Below, in pieces: positions 33,758 through 48,085 of a stretch of DNA of 64,000 nt. This DNA comes from Anarhynchus alexandrinus (lineage: Eukaryota > Chordata > Aves > Charadriiformes > Charadriidae). The notes under the pieces are model-generated. The model was not told the DNA's origin and made no database searches. It worked only from the letters and a program-made list of their open reading frames with translations. Every line of letters starts with the position of its first letter. The first letter of the stretch is position 1. Position numbers and translations under genes: made by a program. Location: assembly GCA_008711295.1 (NCBI GenBank), contig VUYV01000041.1, positions 932,729-996,728 of the forward strand, read 5' to 3'.

Positions 33758-36653
33758 TAGAAGTCAAACAAATTACTTTTTTTTCTCAGTAACAATTGAG
33801 AAGTAACTATGCTAATGGTTTGGACTTAAATTTGTAAAATCTTTTTATTTTAATGTCTTTTGTCCTGACAAGATGGCTTTATTTAAAGAAACTTTATCTC
33901 TTCACATAAAAAGAATTACCAGGAAAAAAAATCACCATTTTATTTATGTATTACACAACATTTTATGCTTTCACCTTAACTACAAGAAAAAAGAAATAAC
34001 AATAGAACCAATCAAAGTAGAACCAAATGCTGTTGGAAGCGCTGATACATGGGGAATTACTGTTCTTTTATTGCCCGAATTATTGACAAAGCAGCTTTGC
34101 TCATTCAACTTCAAAATATTTTATGCATAATTTATGTTTGATAGGCTAGTACCAAATATTGTAGTAAAAAATGATTTTATATTGCTGTCTTTACAATCCT
34201 GAAATATTGACGATGATTTGTATAGTAACTATGTTGACTTTTGTATATCTTATTAATTCAAACCTTAGGTTGAGTCCAGTATAGTAAGACTCTAAATGGC
34301 GCCTTTGTAAGGATAACATCCACATATTGTCTTTTGGAGAATGTGAAACTTTTTTCCTCGGATATGTTAGAAATAGGAGTTCTGCTTGATGTAGCTCAAT
34401 GTCTAAGTATGGAAATGATTTTCAAAGAAGGGAGATGGTCTTGGGAAGAAGTGAATAATCATGCTATATGCATATATTTTTTATTTACAAAACCCTCCAC
34501 AGTATGTAGCATTTAGAAGGTTATTTTATCCTCTGTTTGTAGATATCTGTCTTTGCTTATAGCAATAACTATATTTAAAATAATTTCAATTTAAAATAAG
34601 GTTATGTTACGCAGTATGCCAAGAGATGTGTAGTTTCTAGCTGTGGATTGTATGTATATGGATTATTGTTCTTTTATATTTCATTTGAAATCCATGGGTT
34701 GGAGTCTAAGTTCAGAACTATATACTTTTAATTCACAATGAACCACATCACTAGTAAGTATAAACAAAGAGTAACAAAAGAATGTGACTTTTATATGCTA
34801 TAACTAACTTTAGTTATTATTATTTATAATGATGTGGTTGACTAGTACTCTGTGTAACTGACTAGGACCAGTGTGATTTTTTTTTTTCTCTTCTTTCCCT
34901 TCCCTTCTTTTGAATCATTAATCTTCTCTTATTAGCATCCTTTTTCTTTCTTTTTTCTCCTTACACAGACAACACCCAATCCCATCTTTGAGGCCTTGAC
35001 TTCTATTCCATTGTCTCATTCCTTAAGCACTTGAAAATATTATTCTTCCTAAATTTTGCTCCATGCTTGACTTCTGCATACATAAGACCGTGCAGCTGAG
35101 ATCAAAACTTTTCAACCACTAGTATCTGTAATTCATTACATCCAACATGTGCAAATGTAAAGAAGATGGTATGACCAGCTAGCAAGTCTTCATGTTCTTT
35201 TAATGCTTGTAATTATAGGATTGAACTAGTAGGAGCTTAGTTAAAATAATTTGAATTTCTGATTTCTTTCTTCCTTTTTCTTGTGTTGTATTTAGTTTAT
35301 TTCTAATACACAGTATTAATTGCATTTAGTTTTTTATAGGTGTTTTAGTTTGTACTGTTACATACATCAGAAGAGAAGGAAGAACTGTAAAAGCTTCCGC
35401 CCTTTCTCTCTGCTAGATCCCTTTATTGGAGCCAAATAGTGATAACACTTTTGTGAACTCTTCACAGCCTGGGAAGAAGAAATCAGGAGTCTTTAGGAAC
35501 ATATTTCCAATGTGCATAGTGGTCAGGGCAGTGATCTGAACAGGTATTAAGTTTTCATTTGCATCTCCTCTACCCTATTGAGTAGAGTTCACTAGATTGG
35601 CTATCCAGAAGTCTGATAAGAGTTCCTAAAAATTACGTTCCTCATAATTTCTTAAAATGAGAAAACTTCCAACAGCACTTCAAATTTCTGCCAGGTTGTG
35701 TGAACCACCTGGTGTCATTTAATGACCTTTCCTGTCAAAATCCACAGACATTATAAACTTGATTTTTGGTTGCTTGTGGCCCTGAAAAGCACTTTAAGAC
35801 TATTTAGACCATAATTTTCCCTGCAAGATTTAAATTTTCCATAACAGTGGCATGTCCCATTCAGTGGCTCTAAAAGGATGTTCTTTTATTCCAAATTTCT
35901 GTCCATGTCTCTTTCCTTCCCTGGAGATACCACTAAGCCTTGCAGCAAAGACTCTGGTATTCATGGTAGACATGTCTGTACAACTATCTTGTTCGAAGTA
36001 TATGCCAAATATTTATTAGCCAAATCAAAAGACACGGGAGCTTGCACATGGCACTGCCACAATGTGATACGTAAACAGGGAGATATGAATTTTTTTTTCC
36101 TGTGTTGGGATCTGGTTAATCTTTCACATCGGTACATCCAGTGTAAGATTTGCCTTATGAATTCCTAGAAGCTTTGACTACAGTTTCAGACAACTTGACC
36201 TATTTCAGGCTTGTGAACTGTGAGCAGGTGATTTAGGACAAAATTCTAAAATTTAATCTTATGACTTGAACCTTCCAGAAGCTGATCTTTTTGTCTCAGA
36301 GATGAATAGAAAGTGTGCCCTGCCCTGCTTCAACTGTAGTCAGGCCTTGGAATCTCTGTTATTGATTCCTTCTCTGATTAAATTCCCTGATGTATACTTT
36401 CCTTTCATTTCCATTTCTTTCAGGGATTCTCAGAGACAGTATGACAGGCTGGCAGTATGGAAGTGCCTAGTTCCAGGACCTCCTTCAACATGGGTGTGGA
36501 TATCCAGCTCTCACTTTCATTCTTGACCTGTTCTTACAAGACAGAGATTTGTTCTTCCTTCTGGAGAGAACATCTAATTAATTACAGGAAATACTATCTC
36601 TGATAAGTAGGCCAAATTTCCAATATTTAACTAGCCCTCTTACCCAAGAGGGC
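33758..36653. other. Intron 1 stretch, unassigned
   Basis: AT-rich intronic DNA with a T/C-rich patch near 34879-34960. An 8-bp hairpin (arms 36634-36641 and 36646-36653) sits right at the 5' edge of the following CR1 copy. Confidence 0.55.
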
Positions 36654-39158
36654 TTCTGCGGGGCAGGTGACATTATAGTGGGGGACTGCTACAGGCCACC
36701 TGACCAGGATGACAGAGTGGATGAGGCCCTCTATAGACAGATAGGAGCAGCATCATGTTCACAGGCTCTGGTCCTCATGGGGGACTTCAGCCACCCTGAT
36801 ATCTGTTGGAGGGACAACGCAGTGAGGCACAAGCAATCCAGGAAGTTCTTGGAATGCGTCAATGACAACTTGCTTCTCTGAGTGGTAGAGGAGCCACCAA
36901 GGACAGGAGCTATGCTGGACCTTGTCCTTTCCAACAAGGAGGGGCTAGTGGGGAATGTCAAGTTCAAGGGTAGCCTTAGATCATGAAATAGTAGAGTTCA
37001 CTACCCTGGTCTTCAGGAGAGCAAACTTTGGCCTTTTGAGGGATCTGCTTGGTAAAGTTCCATGTGATAAAGCACTGGACGAGAGAGGAGCCCAAGGAAG
37101 CTGGTTAGTATTCAGGGACCACCTCCTCCAAGCTCAGTAGCGATATATCCCAACAGAGAAGTCAGGCAAAAGAGCCAGGAGGCCTGCATGGATGAACAAG
37201 GAGCTCCTGGACACACTCAGAAACAAAAAGGAGGCCTACAGAGGGTGGAAGCAAGGACAGGTAGCCTGGGAGGAATACAGAGAAACTGTCCAAACAGCCA
37301 GGGATCATGTTACGCAAGCTAAAGCCCAGATGGAATTAAAACTGGCCAAGGACATCAAGGGCAACGATAAAAACCTGTAAGTATGTCAGTGATAAAAGGA
37401 AGACTAAGGAAGATGTGGGCCCTCTCCAGAAAGAAACAGGAGAGCTGGTCACCCAGGATATGGAGAAGGCTGAGGTACTCAGTGACTTTTTTGCCTCAGT
37501 CTTCACTGGCAAGTGCTCTAACCACACTGCTCAAGTCACAGAAGGAAAAGGCAGGGGCTGTGAGAATGAAGAACCACCCACTGTAGGTGAAGATCAAGTA
37601 TGAGACGGTCTAAGGAACATGAAGGTACACAAGTCCATGGGACCTGATGAAGTCCATCCGCAGGTCCATCTACAGTGAGGGAACTGGCGGATGAAGTTGC
37701 TAAGCTGCTTTCCATTATATTTGAAGAGTTGTGGTGGTCTGGCGAAGTACCCACTGATTGCAAAAGGGGAAACGTAACCCCCATTTTCAAAAAGGGAAAA
37801 AAGGAAGACGCGGGAAACTACAGGCCAGTCAGTCTTACCTCTGTGCCTGGCAAGATCATGGAGCAGATCCTCCTGGAAACTCTGCTAAGGCACATGGTGA
37901 TTGGTGACAGCCAACATGGCTTCACCAAGGGCAAGTCATGCCTGACAAATTTGGTGACCTTCTGTGACAGGGTTACAGCACTGGTGGATAAGGGGAGAGC
38001 AACAGGTGTCACCTACCTGGACTTATGCAAAGCGTTTGACACTGTCCTGCACAACATCCTGGTCTCCAAATTGGAGGGGCATGGATATGATGGATGGACC
38101 ACTTGGTGGATAAGGAACCGGCTGGATCACCACACTCAAAGGTTTGTTGTCAAAGGTTCGATGTCCAAATGGAAACCAGTGATGAGTGCCATTCCTCAAG
38201 GTCAGTACTGGGACCGGTGCTGTTTTAATACCTTTGTTGGCGACATGGACAGTGGGATTGAGTGCACCCTCAGCAAGTTTGCCAATGACACCAAGCTGTG
38301 TGGCACAGTCAGCACATTGGAGGGGAGGGATGCCATCCAGAGGGACCTGGACAGGCTCGAGAGGGGGGCCCATGCAAACCTCATGCAGTTCAACAAGGCC
38401 AGGTGCAAGGTCCTGCACCTGGGTTGGGACAATCCCAAGCACAAATACAGGTTGGGTGAAGAATGGATTGAGAACAGCCCTGAGGGGAAGGGCTTGGGGG
38501 TGTTGGTGGATGAGAAGCTCAACATGAGCCAGCATTGTGTGCTTGCAGCCTAGAAGGCCAACTGTATCCTGGGCTGCATCAAAAGAAGCGTGGCCAGCAG
38601 GACAAGGGATGTGATTCTCTACTCCACTCTGGTGACACCCCACCTGGATTACTGTGTCCAGCTTTGGAGTCCTCAGCACAAGGACATGGACCTGTTGGAG
38701 CGGGTCCAGAGGACGACCACAAAGATGATCAGAGGGCTGATCCTATGAAGACAGGCTGGGAGAGTTGGGGTTGTTCAGCCTGGAGAAGAGAAGGCTCCGG
38801 GGAGACCTCATAGCAGCCTTCCAGTATCTGAAGGGGGCTTACAAGAAATCTGGAAAGGGACATTTTACATGTAGTGTAAAATGTTATGTAGTGATAGGAT
38901 AAGGGGTAATAGCTTTGAACTAGAAGAGGGTAGATTTAGATTAGATACCAGGAAAAAAATTTTCATTATGAGGGTGGTGAGGCACTGGAACAGGTTGCCC
39001 AGGGAAGTTGTAGATGCCCTATCCCTGGAAGCATTCAAGACCAGGCTGGATGGGGCTTTGAGCAACCTGGTCTAGTGGAAGATGTCCCTGCCCATGGCAG
39101 GGAAGTTGGAACTAGATGATCTTCAAGGTCCCTTCCAACCTAAACCATTCTATGATCC
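36654..39158 (+). mobile_element. CR1 LINE, longest copy in the window (about 2.5 kb), decayed ORF2
   Basis: This copy contains, in order, the C-terminal endonuclease region ('GDCYRPPDQDD', 'ALVLMGDFSHPDICWRDN', 36670-36830), the linker, the reverse transcriptase and the 3' tail. The RT runs open for about 290 codons (37675-38553), with '[19 protein letters not shown]' and motif A '[10 protein letters not shown]'. Motif B is degraded ('AIPQGQYWD'). The catalytic motif C reads FAND instead of F/YADD, with Asn encoded at 38284-38286. A TAG follows at 38551-38553 and further breaks occur upstream (for example 36879-36881, 37138-37140, 37378-37380). The tail ends CCATTCTATGATCC. The copy is dead, 5'-truncated and sense to ANKS1B. 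Confidence 0.94.
38860..38884. repeat. Hairpin inside the CR1 copy (10-bp arms, 5-nt loop)
   Basis: ACATTTTACA (38860-38869) and TGTAAAATGT (38875-38884) are perfect inverted repeats around TGTAG. The site lies where CR1 copies have a short variable stretch before GTAGTGATAGGA. It looks like a local rearrangement after insertion. Confidence 0.8.
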
Positions 39159-41705
39159 TTTCTCCTTGATTTGTGATGACTGGGAAATCAGAAGTGTAAA
39201 CCTGTCAGTTTAGTGAAGGCTTTTGCTGTTCTTAATCTCAACTCATTTTCTGCTGCTGTGAATAATTCTTTTTTTCCACCCAGTCACTTCTGTATTCCTC
39301 CCATACAATTTGGATGGGAGTTTTTTCCAAGAGCTCCTGTTCCTCTGTAGAGCCTAAATTTGGGTATTTTTCATGTGAGAATTTTTCAGGTCTATGCCTG
39401 TGTTGTCTTTTCTGAACCATTTTCTAAAGACTAGTTGGTTGGGGTTTTTTTTTTGTAAGTATTGTTTTTCTTAAGAAGTTGAGGATAGTCATGCCTCTGT
39501 AGCCATTAACAATCTTTTCCTGGAATAAAGTCACTCTGAGTCACTGTAGATTCCTTTCTTAGCTTGATACCAGAATGAGACTGCTAGACTACCTTGCAGG
39601 TAAACTGTGCAATTATGGATGCACTCCTAGGAATTTCCATCAATATGAGTGTTCATGTGAAGAAAGAGAAAAGAAGTAAAGAAGTTGACTTACCAGCAAC
39701 AGTATATTGTTTGGGATATTCACATATAAAACTTTCCTACCCCTTACCCTCTATCCTGGAGTAAGGCAAAGTGCTAAAAAAGGAAGTGGGGTCAGTTTAC
39801 CACTCCTCCCTTCTATGCCCACTGCTGGGACGATCAAAGGCATAAAGCACAAACATGAACTGTGGACAGATGCTGATCAGATCTATCTGGATCCAAACTC
39901 AGACAGTGTTGCTCTTGCATTCTCTAAGCTGAGAAATGCTGCTGGTGAGAGACAGGCTTCTGCAAAACCTATGACAGGAATGTGAGGCCACATCTAACTT
40001 TAACATGCCAGGGAACATTTCTGGGTACTGGAACGTGCCATGTGGCATTCTCCCAAGGAATGAGCTACCAGGCACAGCTGACGAATTAGTATGGGCCTGG
40101 GGCCTGATAGACAGTCTGCATGCAGCTATCCTGTTTGGAAGGTTCGTGTAGTGTAGGTGTGGAGTATTCTATGCCAGTATAACCTCAATGCCAGAAAATA
40201 GTTCTAAACATGTTTGATTTACTATTGCTGATGCAGCCCGAGTTCCTAGATGGTTCCAGCTGGAAGTGACAAGGGAACTGACATGGCATTCTGAGTCTGG
40301 CATAATGGAGACTCCTAACCTGCATACAACCCATAACATAACTTCTGGGAGCTAAGCAGAGCCAGGTAATTTTAATGATCCAGACTATACTTCAATCGCA
40401 ACAGTATATAACAATTCCAGATCCCAGATTGCCCACTGCCATTTTGTAAATCAAAATGTACAATGAGGACTAAACCAATTGTACCTCAGTTGCATGGAAG
40501 ACAAGTACGCAAAACTCCACTACCTAAACATGATTGTCTGGAAAATTTGTTACGAATTTTAGATTGTTCAGAGTGTCTTGGGGATATATGAAAGCCTATC
40601 AGAAAAACAGTTTCTGTTTGCAAACATAAAGAGACAATCCAATATTAGTTTACCTTTTGGTGAAGATTTTTGTAACCATGGTGGCTACAAAACTGAAGTT
40701 GTAAAATTCATCTTGCCATTTAAAAAAAGCCTCCAAAGCCGGCCTGAAATGATTTCATGTCCTGGTTTTGTTACTAAATTTTTGTCTCCTATATGGCACA
40801 ACTATATGATCAACCAGGTTAAAATTTGTGTAATGAGAATCTATTCCTTCATTGGCTATTGAACTGTTAAAGTTTTCTGTTTTACAAAAAGGTCAAAAGT
40901 TTTGTTTCTTGTTTTGTTTGCTATAGATTTGGCATAATTTAAAAAATTCTACAATCATAAACTGCATCCCGGTATTCTGTTTCTCTGCTTAAGGAGAGAA
41001 TTAATTAATTAACCTTTCAGCTTTGTTTGATTACTCTTTTATTGAAAATGTTTACAGATTGTCTTTGCATTCAGACTACTCTGAACTGCCATGATCAAAG
41101 TCTGTATGGAATTATTTTGATCATCGCTGGCGATTCTTTATGCTAGTATTGCACCCCCAATTAGTTCAGTGTCTCAGTTACCAGTATGAAAGGAGTACTG
41201 CTGTGGTACAATCTTTTTTCAAATCATAAGTGCGTTATCAATGCAGGTATTTCATATAAATCTGGGATGAGCTCTTATGCCTTTCAAGATGCCAAGTTCC
41301 TTCAGATCACTTTGCAGTCTTTTCAGGTGGCTTCTTGAAAATCCAGAAGAGATGGCTATTCTCATGACTAGGTCGTTTTTAAACATTTACTTTTTACTAC
41401 ACATGCACACACACAGACGCGAAAGAAATGTTCCTGGAACTGCACTAACTTAGGCTATGTCAGACATACCTATATGAGGTTGTTTGCCTGGATAGTGGGA
41501 CCAGGGGAGACCGGCCGTGAACCAGCAACTAGTCAAGCCTTATATGAGCAGGGCAATTTAAGGAATGAATCTCTTTTTCTATAGTTCTAACTGTGTGCTG
41601 GGTATCTGGCTACTCAGGAAAGCTGACCAAACAAAGTCTCGGTTCAATTTAATACTTTCCTGGGTGAAGCCTTAGCCACTTTTTAAATTTCAATCCACAA
41701 GAAGG

Positions 41706-41721
41706 ATATATATATATATAT
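41706..41721 (+). repeat. (TA)n microsatellite
   Basis: Eight uninterrupted AT units. Confidence 0.9.
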
Positions 41722-42801
41722 TTTCTCATATGACTTCAAGTATTACAAGTATTTTTTTGGTCAGACTTCAGCACTTGGAGGAAAATGTCCCTCTTATTAC
41801 TACTTGAAATCAGATTGTGCACCCTCTAGTGAAATGATTATTTCTTCATTTAACAGAATAATTATACTGTCAAGATTGAACTAACAATCAAATCTACTTG
41901 TTGAAAGTGCCCTTAACATGAGATATAGAAAAAGATCTTTCTTTCTGAGATGAAAGATAATTGAAATTTAAGTGAATTCAGCATAAGGTAAATTCAATAG
42001 GAGCTTAATTTCAGGGGGTTTTGAGTCTGGATTCTTTTAACAGTTACTATTAACAAGCTTCCAGAGAACCTAGCCCATGTGTATGTCACAGGCCTTCCAT
42101 CTCCATTATTCTCTAAAAATGTACACCTTTGTAGAGATTTCACAAACAAGGATCACTTCCTCTCTGCAAATGATCTAACTTTAATGACCTTCACTGTAAA
42201 CCAACAAAATAACTATGGCTTATACATATAATAAAGGAAAAGAAGATGGAATCTGCCATCTCACAAGTACGTTTCATAACCTTTTTTGGTTTATCACTTG
42301 CCCTTTTTATGTTGTAGGCCAGTCTATCCTTACATGTTACGTTTAGTTTAGTACCTATGGTATTTAGTCAGGAATTGTTCTTTTATTGCTGTGTTATATA
42401 AAGAGCTAGGAACACTATTTGCATTAAACACAGCTGAACAAATCATAGTAATTGTTTCATGAGCCCTGCATGTACCGTGGTGCTAACAGTAGATTATAGG
42501 GAGAGAGAGTTGGGATGTATCATTTTGTATGGTGTCTTATTGTGGAACAGGGATCTCTTCTCCAATGTTTCTCAAAATCTGTGGTATCAGGAGGAATATT
42601 TGCACCCAAATTTGGATTCTCCGGATATCTCTTACCAAAGAGGCAGTTCAGAAAGAACATTAAATTATTCCTGTAATGTCTGAGTCTTATGATATATTTT
42701 ACATAAAGGTATGTGCCAAAACAGATTTTGTGGAGTATCTTAACAGTTCTGTTTTAAGGAACTGAAAGATGACAAGATTATTCAGTTAACATTCTTGAAA
42801 C

Positions 42802-42838
42802 ATTTTATTTTAAGATTGCATTTTTATTTTAAGATTGC
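42802..42838 (+). repeat. Two-copy tandem duplication (18/19 bp)
   Basis: ATTTTATTTTAAGATTGC is followed directly by the same sequence with one extra T. This is a recent-looking slippage or duplication. Confidence 0.88.
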
Positions 42839-45800
42839 TGAAAAGTTCATGATCCATGGAGCTGCACTTGGACAGAGCACTTGCAGTACTTACAGAGTGG
42901 ATGGCTACTTCATTTTCTAGAAAACATGCCCCAGTAGAACCATTTGAGGTACAAAGGATGTTTAGTTTCTTCGTTAGTATTTCATTGTTTTTGTAGAGTT
43001 AAGAAACATAAGTGGGGTTTTTTTTGCTCTTTTTAAGCTGTTTGAAGCATCAAACATCAGCCAGATCTTCCTTTATAGTAGAAGCTTCTGTGTCATTTAA
43101 ACCTCTTAGTCTTAGATTTCATTTCTACATTTGATAAGGCTTTTAAATAGAATAGAAACAATAACTCCTAATGGATTTGAATAGGGAATTCTAACATAAA
43201 TAGACTGCAGATTTAGTGAATATTTTTACTGTAATTACATTTTGCCTTCTAAGCTGTGTGTGATAAATGATTTTGTTCAGTAAAAGACATCATGTTGGAT
43301 GAATTTATTTTTTCTGAGTGATCCAAGTGATTACTAGTACATCTTACTAAATATTTTGTTGGTGATATGATGGATGTGACCTTTGTAATTATTTCAGTAA
43401 TGGCATTCATGAAATTTTAAGTAATGTTATTCTTGTTACATACCCAAAAGCTTTGGAAGACCTTTGTAATATGTAAAGTTGTGAAACTTTAGCCCCTTTA
43501 CTTAAAATATGTTATTTGTCTTTGTGAAAGTAATTTTGTGCTGATAAAGTAATTCCAGTCATCATCATAGTAATGCTTTGGATGCTCCTGAGGTAATTCT
43601 GACCTCTGTTGGCAAAGCACAGCAAATGAAATGCATGCTCTGTAGCACGCTTCTGTTTTGATATTATTTATTTCAGACATGACATGTTGCTGAGAGGAGA
43701 AATTAAGGCATTAATTCTGTGTTTTTATTGTTGGAAAGCTTTTTTTTTGTCCTACCATTCTGATTAGCTTGAGCATAGGTTAGAGGATTTATGCTCAAAC
43801 TGTCCTTAGTTAATAACATTTCCTGGTTTAGTAATTTTTGTACTGGAGAACACAGTTTCATCCAGTATTTTTCTCATCCAGATTTTCTATACTATGCCAA
43901 CAACATTTAAACATGTCACATTATAATAGCTCTATGTGTTAAAGATTGGATATTGCAAAGATTCCATCTTAGGTTATGCACTATGTCTGATATAGCCACC
44001 ATTCTGTAATACAGTGTTTAAGCCTCTGAGAAAACGTGATCAGTGGATTGGTTTTGCTCAGTTGTACTTATTGCATTAACTAATTTCACACTAATCAGCT
44101 TTCTTATTTAACATGCTAATCCAGTTAAAAGAAGTAAAGAAAAGAAATACTGACGTAATCTGAACAGGTGGTAATTTTTTTTCCGTGCAGTAACTATAAC
44201 TTCTATCATATATTTGTTATATCTATCTTTATCTTTCAAATGTCTTTCCTAGGTTGTGTTCTTGTTAACAAAGTTAATATAATGCCGATGGAAAGAGTGA
44301 GTGTTAGCACTTCGATGGAGCCAGGTAACATGCAAATACTCAACGCTAGCATTCTAGAGAAGACGTTAAATGCACCTCTGTTTTGAAACTATGTTAGTCC
44401 AGAGAACAGACTCAAATTGTTTAATATTTTATGTTATGGATAAGAAGGGGTTTTAGTACTATTTTATTTTCACTTTTATCAGGGTTCCTTTTAATTACCT
44501 TGTATCATGCAAAAATGTACTGTTGCAAGCTTCTGATATTTTCTGCTTTGCTCATTATCTGCTTAGGGCTATGGCGTCTGAGTAACTGAAGAAGTATTCT
44601 ACCAGAAAGCACAAATGTTGTCTATATGTTGTATGTATGTTATAGGTCACTGATAGACTTCAAGAGCCTTAAAATGTCAGGATTCATATTTTCGAAGTTA
44701 GTTGCTGGAGCTGCACTTTTTCTCTGTTCTAAGTTTAGGTTAAGTTTATTGTAGGTTGTCCAAAAGGGTTGGATGTTGTTGCTGCTGTTATGAGATGAAG
44801 ATATGGAAGCTTTGGACTGAGAATATGGGAAATCATGTGGATAGTTGATGTAATACTATGTGGGTGAAAACACAAGATGTGAGACACTTACGTCTGTTAC
44901 ATTCTCATATGTCAAAATAGCTAGTGGTTGATTTCGTTGATGCAGGGATTGAGACTCTGCTATAGGATGATTTCTGAACCTCCTTTGCAAATCTCAGAAT
45001 AAACTGAGAGTGAGGTGTGGGATGGCCTTCAAGAAGCATGAGGACGTGGAATCATGTAGTTTTTCTGATGTTTATTTTTTTGGTGTCTGATAGAATTACT
45101 CTACGTTTGTGGAAACCCAGATTAGGAAGGACAAGGTATTAAAGCCAGCTGAATTGCAGACTCTATAGATAGCAAGTTCTGTTCTGTGTGTCCTATAGCT
45201 ATAATGAAGAGTCTTATCTCAGGCTGGTTTCTAGGATGAACAATCTTTAATTCTGGAATGAGGTCATAGTTCTAACAGCATCCAAATTTCAAAAATTTGT
45301 GGTTTTTATTGTTACTCTTCCCAGTGCTGCTTCCAGTGCCAGAGCTTCAGGAACTTTTATTCCACTTAAACAAGTGTCAGTAAGTGTTCCAGGATCCATA
45401 ATTAATCATTTAGAAGTTTTAAAATCTCCTTCTATAATAAATACTGACTTTGCTTGTCCATGATAAGAATGTATTTAAAATTGCAAACACCATGAATTTA
45501 TGGTGGATGGGAATACTATGTTGGAAAAACCCTCTATAACTTTTCTTACTAAAGATTCGAGGTCAGTTGAATTAAGAAAAAGAGTGGCTAAAGGAATATC
45601 TCTCCTAACCAAATATGTCATCATATCTGTATTCTTGAGAAAAGACAAATGGGACTCTGCTTCAGTTTGTTTCTGAGATGAGAAATATTAAAGTGGGTTT
45701 TTTGATTTTAATGTCGTCTAATTTTTACAAAAGAAGAACTTGGAGTGGTCTGTCTGAGAATGTGTTCTGTTCTTCCAAACAAGATACTGATGCTATATAC

Positions 45801-48085
45801 TATAGTTCATTGTTCGTAGGTATATTCATGTAAGTGTTTCTTACAATCATGAGATATGCAAGGGCTTTCAAAACCCTTCAGAAGATCCTCTTCCATTGCT
45901 GTGCTTATAGAAAAATAATTATTGTTTATATAATTTCATCAAATAGCAGTTGTCTGGGAAGACTTGAAAGAGCCCAGCATTTATTTATAAGGAGAGTTCA
46001 ATATATGTATTATATCTATACTGAAAAAAGATATAGTCAAGTATATCTGATTGTTTTTCTTTCTCTGTTGTATGGCCTAATATAACCTAACACAGTGGAG
46101 CCCTGTTCCTGGTTGATCTTGATCAGTCTATAGATCTTACACAAAGCCTGTAGGTCGAATTCATAACAAATGTGTAGAACTCACCTACCTCATATATGTA
46201 GGGAGCACAAACTCATGATACATAGGGTGTGGACTTGCCCACCATAGGAACAGTTAATCTGATGCACTGATCTTCATCATTAGCCACATGGTATCCCTGC
46301 AGGTTGCTCAGATCACATAAGATCATACCTGGAGATGTCATATACAGCAGTTTTAAAACATGGCTCACATTGCTTAAACATGAATGATTTTACTTATTAA
46401 AGATACTGCCCGCTGATCTGGTTTTGGACTGGGTATTTTCATAATTTAGTTGGTAGCTGTTCTCACAGCGTTCTTGTGCAGGATGATGCCAAATGAGAGT
46501 TAACATTTTTTCCTATCAGGATGACTGGATTCTCAAGGACAAAACTCTGGAGTGGATCCAAGGATCTGTCTGACTTATCATTGACAAGCTGGAGTTACTA
46601 AGGTTCACTATGAACTAAGCAAAACCCCAGTTTGTCCCTATAGACAACTGGAATACAGAGGAACCCTGCTGTCATAACTGATGAAAGCTTTCTCTCTTTT
46701 AGCCATTCCAGGCAAATTGGTCTTGACTGTAAGGATAAGGCAAAGCTAACCAGTATTAGTCAGGAACACACTGCTCTCTGAATATAGCCACAGTATTATG
46801 CAGTATACCCGGCCAGTGTACTTCCAGATGAGTATTCCGTAAACAGTGATGAAGCCAAGCTGGTTAAATAAAGGTCAAATGCAAAGTCACCTTATATATA
46901 TGACAGATTCTTTTAATAAAGCATGACTAATTTATTGCCTATTCCTTCACATGACATCATCAAGAAGTCAAAGTATTTCTCCTTTACGTTTTTGCATATT
47001 ACCTGTTTTTTTTTATAACATTTAAACTGCTATAACTGTTAAGTCTTTCGGAATAAAATTATATACCTTCAAATGAAATTGATTCCAACTTCAAGTAAAC
47101 TGAGTTCTAGTTCAGTTAAACTAGTTCACGTGACTTTTGTTCAGGTTTAGTTTATTTAGTTTTTACCATACAAAGTACTTAACTGGAGAGACTGAGTGCT
47201 CCTCGATGTGTTTTTCTAGGTAGATTCTTTCCCAAACTGAACGTATGTAAATTTATGTGTACTTACACATGCACAGACTGTCTAATCTGCAGACTGCTAC
47301 AACACACCTCCCAGTGGCCTAAGTCTGCTGTACAAGACCACTTATTTCTCTAGTATTTTTAATACAGATGTTTAAAATTGGCCAAAAAAACCCAAAATAC
47401 TTTTTGTGGCTTCTGCAGAAGCCTACTGCTCATCTTTTGGTCTGCAAAATTTAACTTTCACGCTTGTGTCATGTGACAGTCAGCTCCTTGTGTGGTCTCA
47501 ACCTCAGAGACATGCAGAAACACAACTGGCTCCCAGGCTACTTCTTCTACTTGCTGACTAGTCTTCACTAGCAATCACACACTGTGTCAGCCCTGGACAA
47601 TAGGCTGGAGCCTCTCACAGGACAGCCCTGGGAGTGGCCTCAACAAGGTGCCCTTCCTCTGAGTCCGTAATGTGAATTCCTGCCTGCTGTGCCCTGCTGG
47701 ACTTGTAGAGATGGGTCTTTAATGCGCTGATGGCTCTTCTGTGAGGACCTTACGAACTGCTGGCACAGGGTATTACTTGGTTCTCCCACCTTATGTTGTC
47801 TCTTTGTGTTCTTTTGTGGATGTACACAGGAGCTGTTTATCACATAACCTAACACTCACATGTATGAAATTTTGTATAGTTTCTATCTCAGTATAGTTTT
47901 AGCCTGTTCTTTGGGTACTTCACGATCACGATGTCCTCATATACAGCTTCTGTAATTTCTTGCCTCAGAAGTTTCTTTGGAGTTGCTTCTTAAGTCCTAA
48001 CTCTGCCAAAATATGCTTTTATGAGACCTTTTCTATTTCCTTCAATTGCAATTCTTCTGTTTTCCTAAGTTTATTCAAGGGATAA

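Noticed and set aside
37675..38553. 292-codon ORF as a host gene
   Set aside because: Its RT motifs and its position inside a CR1 copy with a tail show it is a LINE remnant. The catalytic motif is mutated and there are stops on both sides.
39707..39985. 92-codon ORF in less AT-rich DNA
   Set aside because: No recognisable domain, no splice-site support seen, and the length is within chance.
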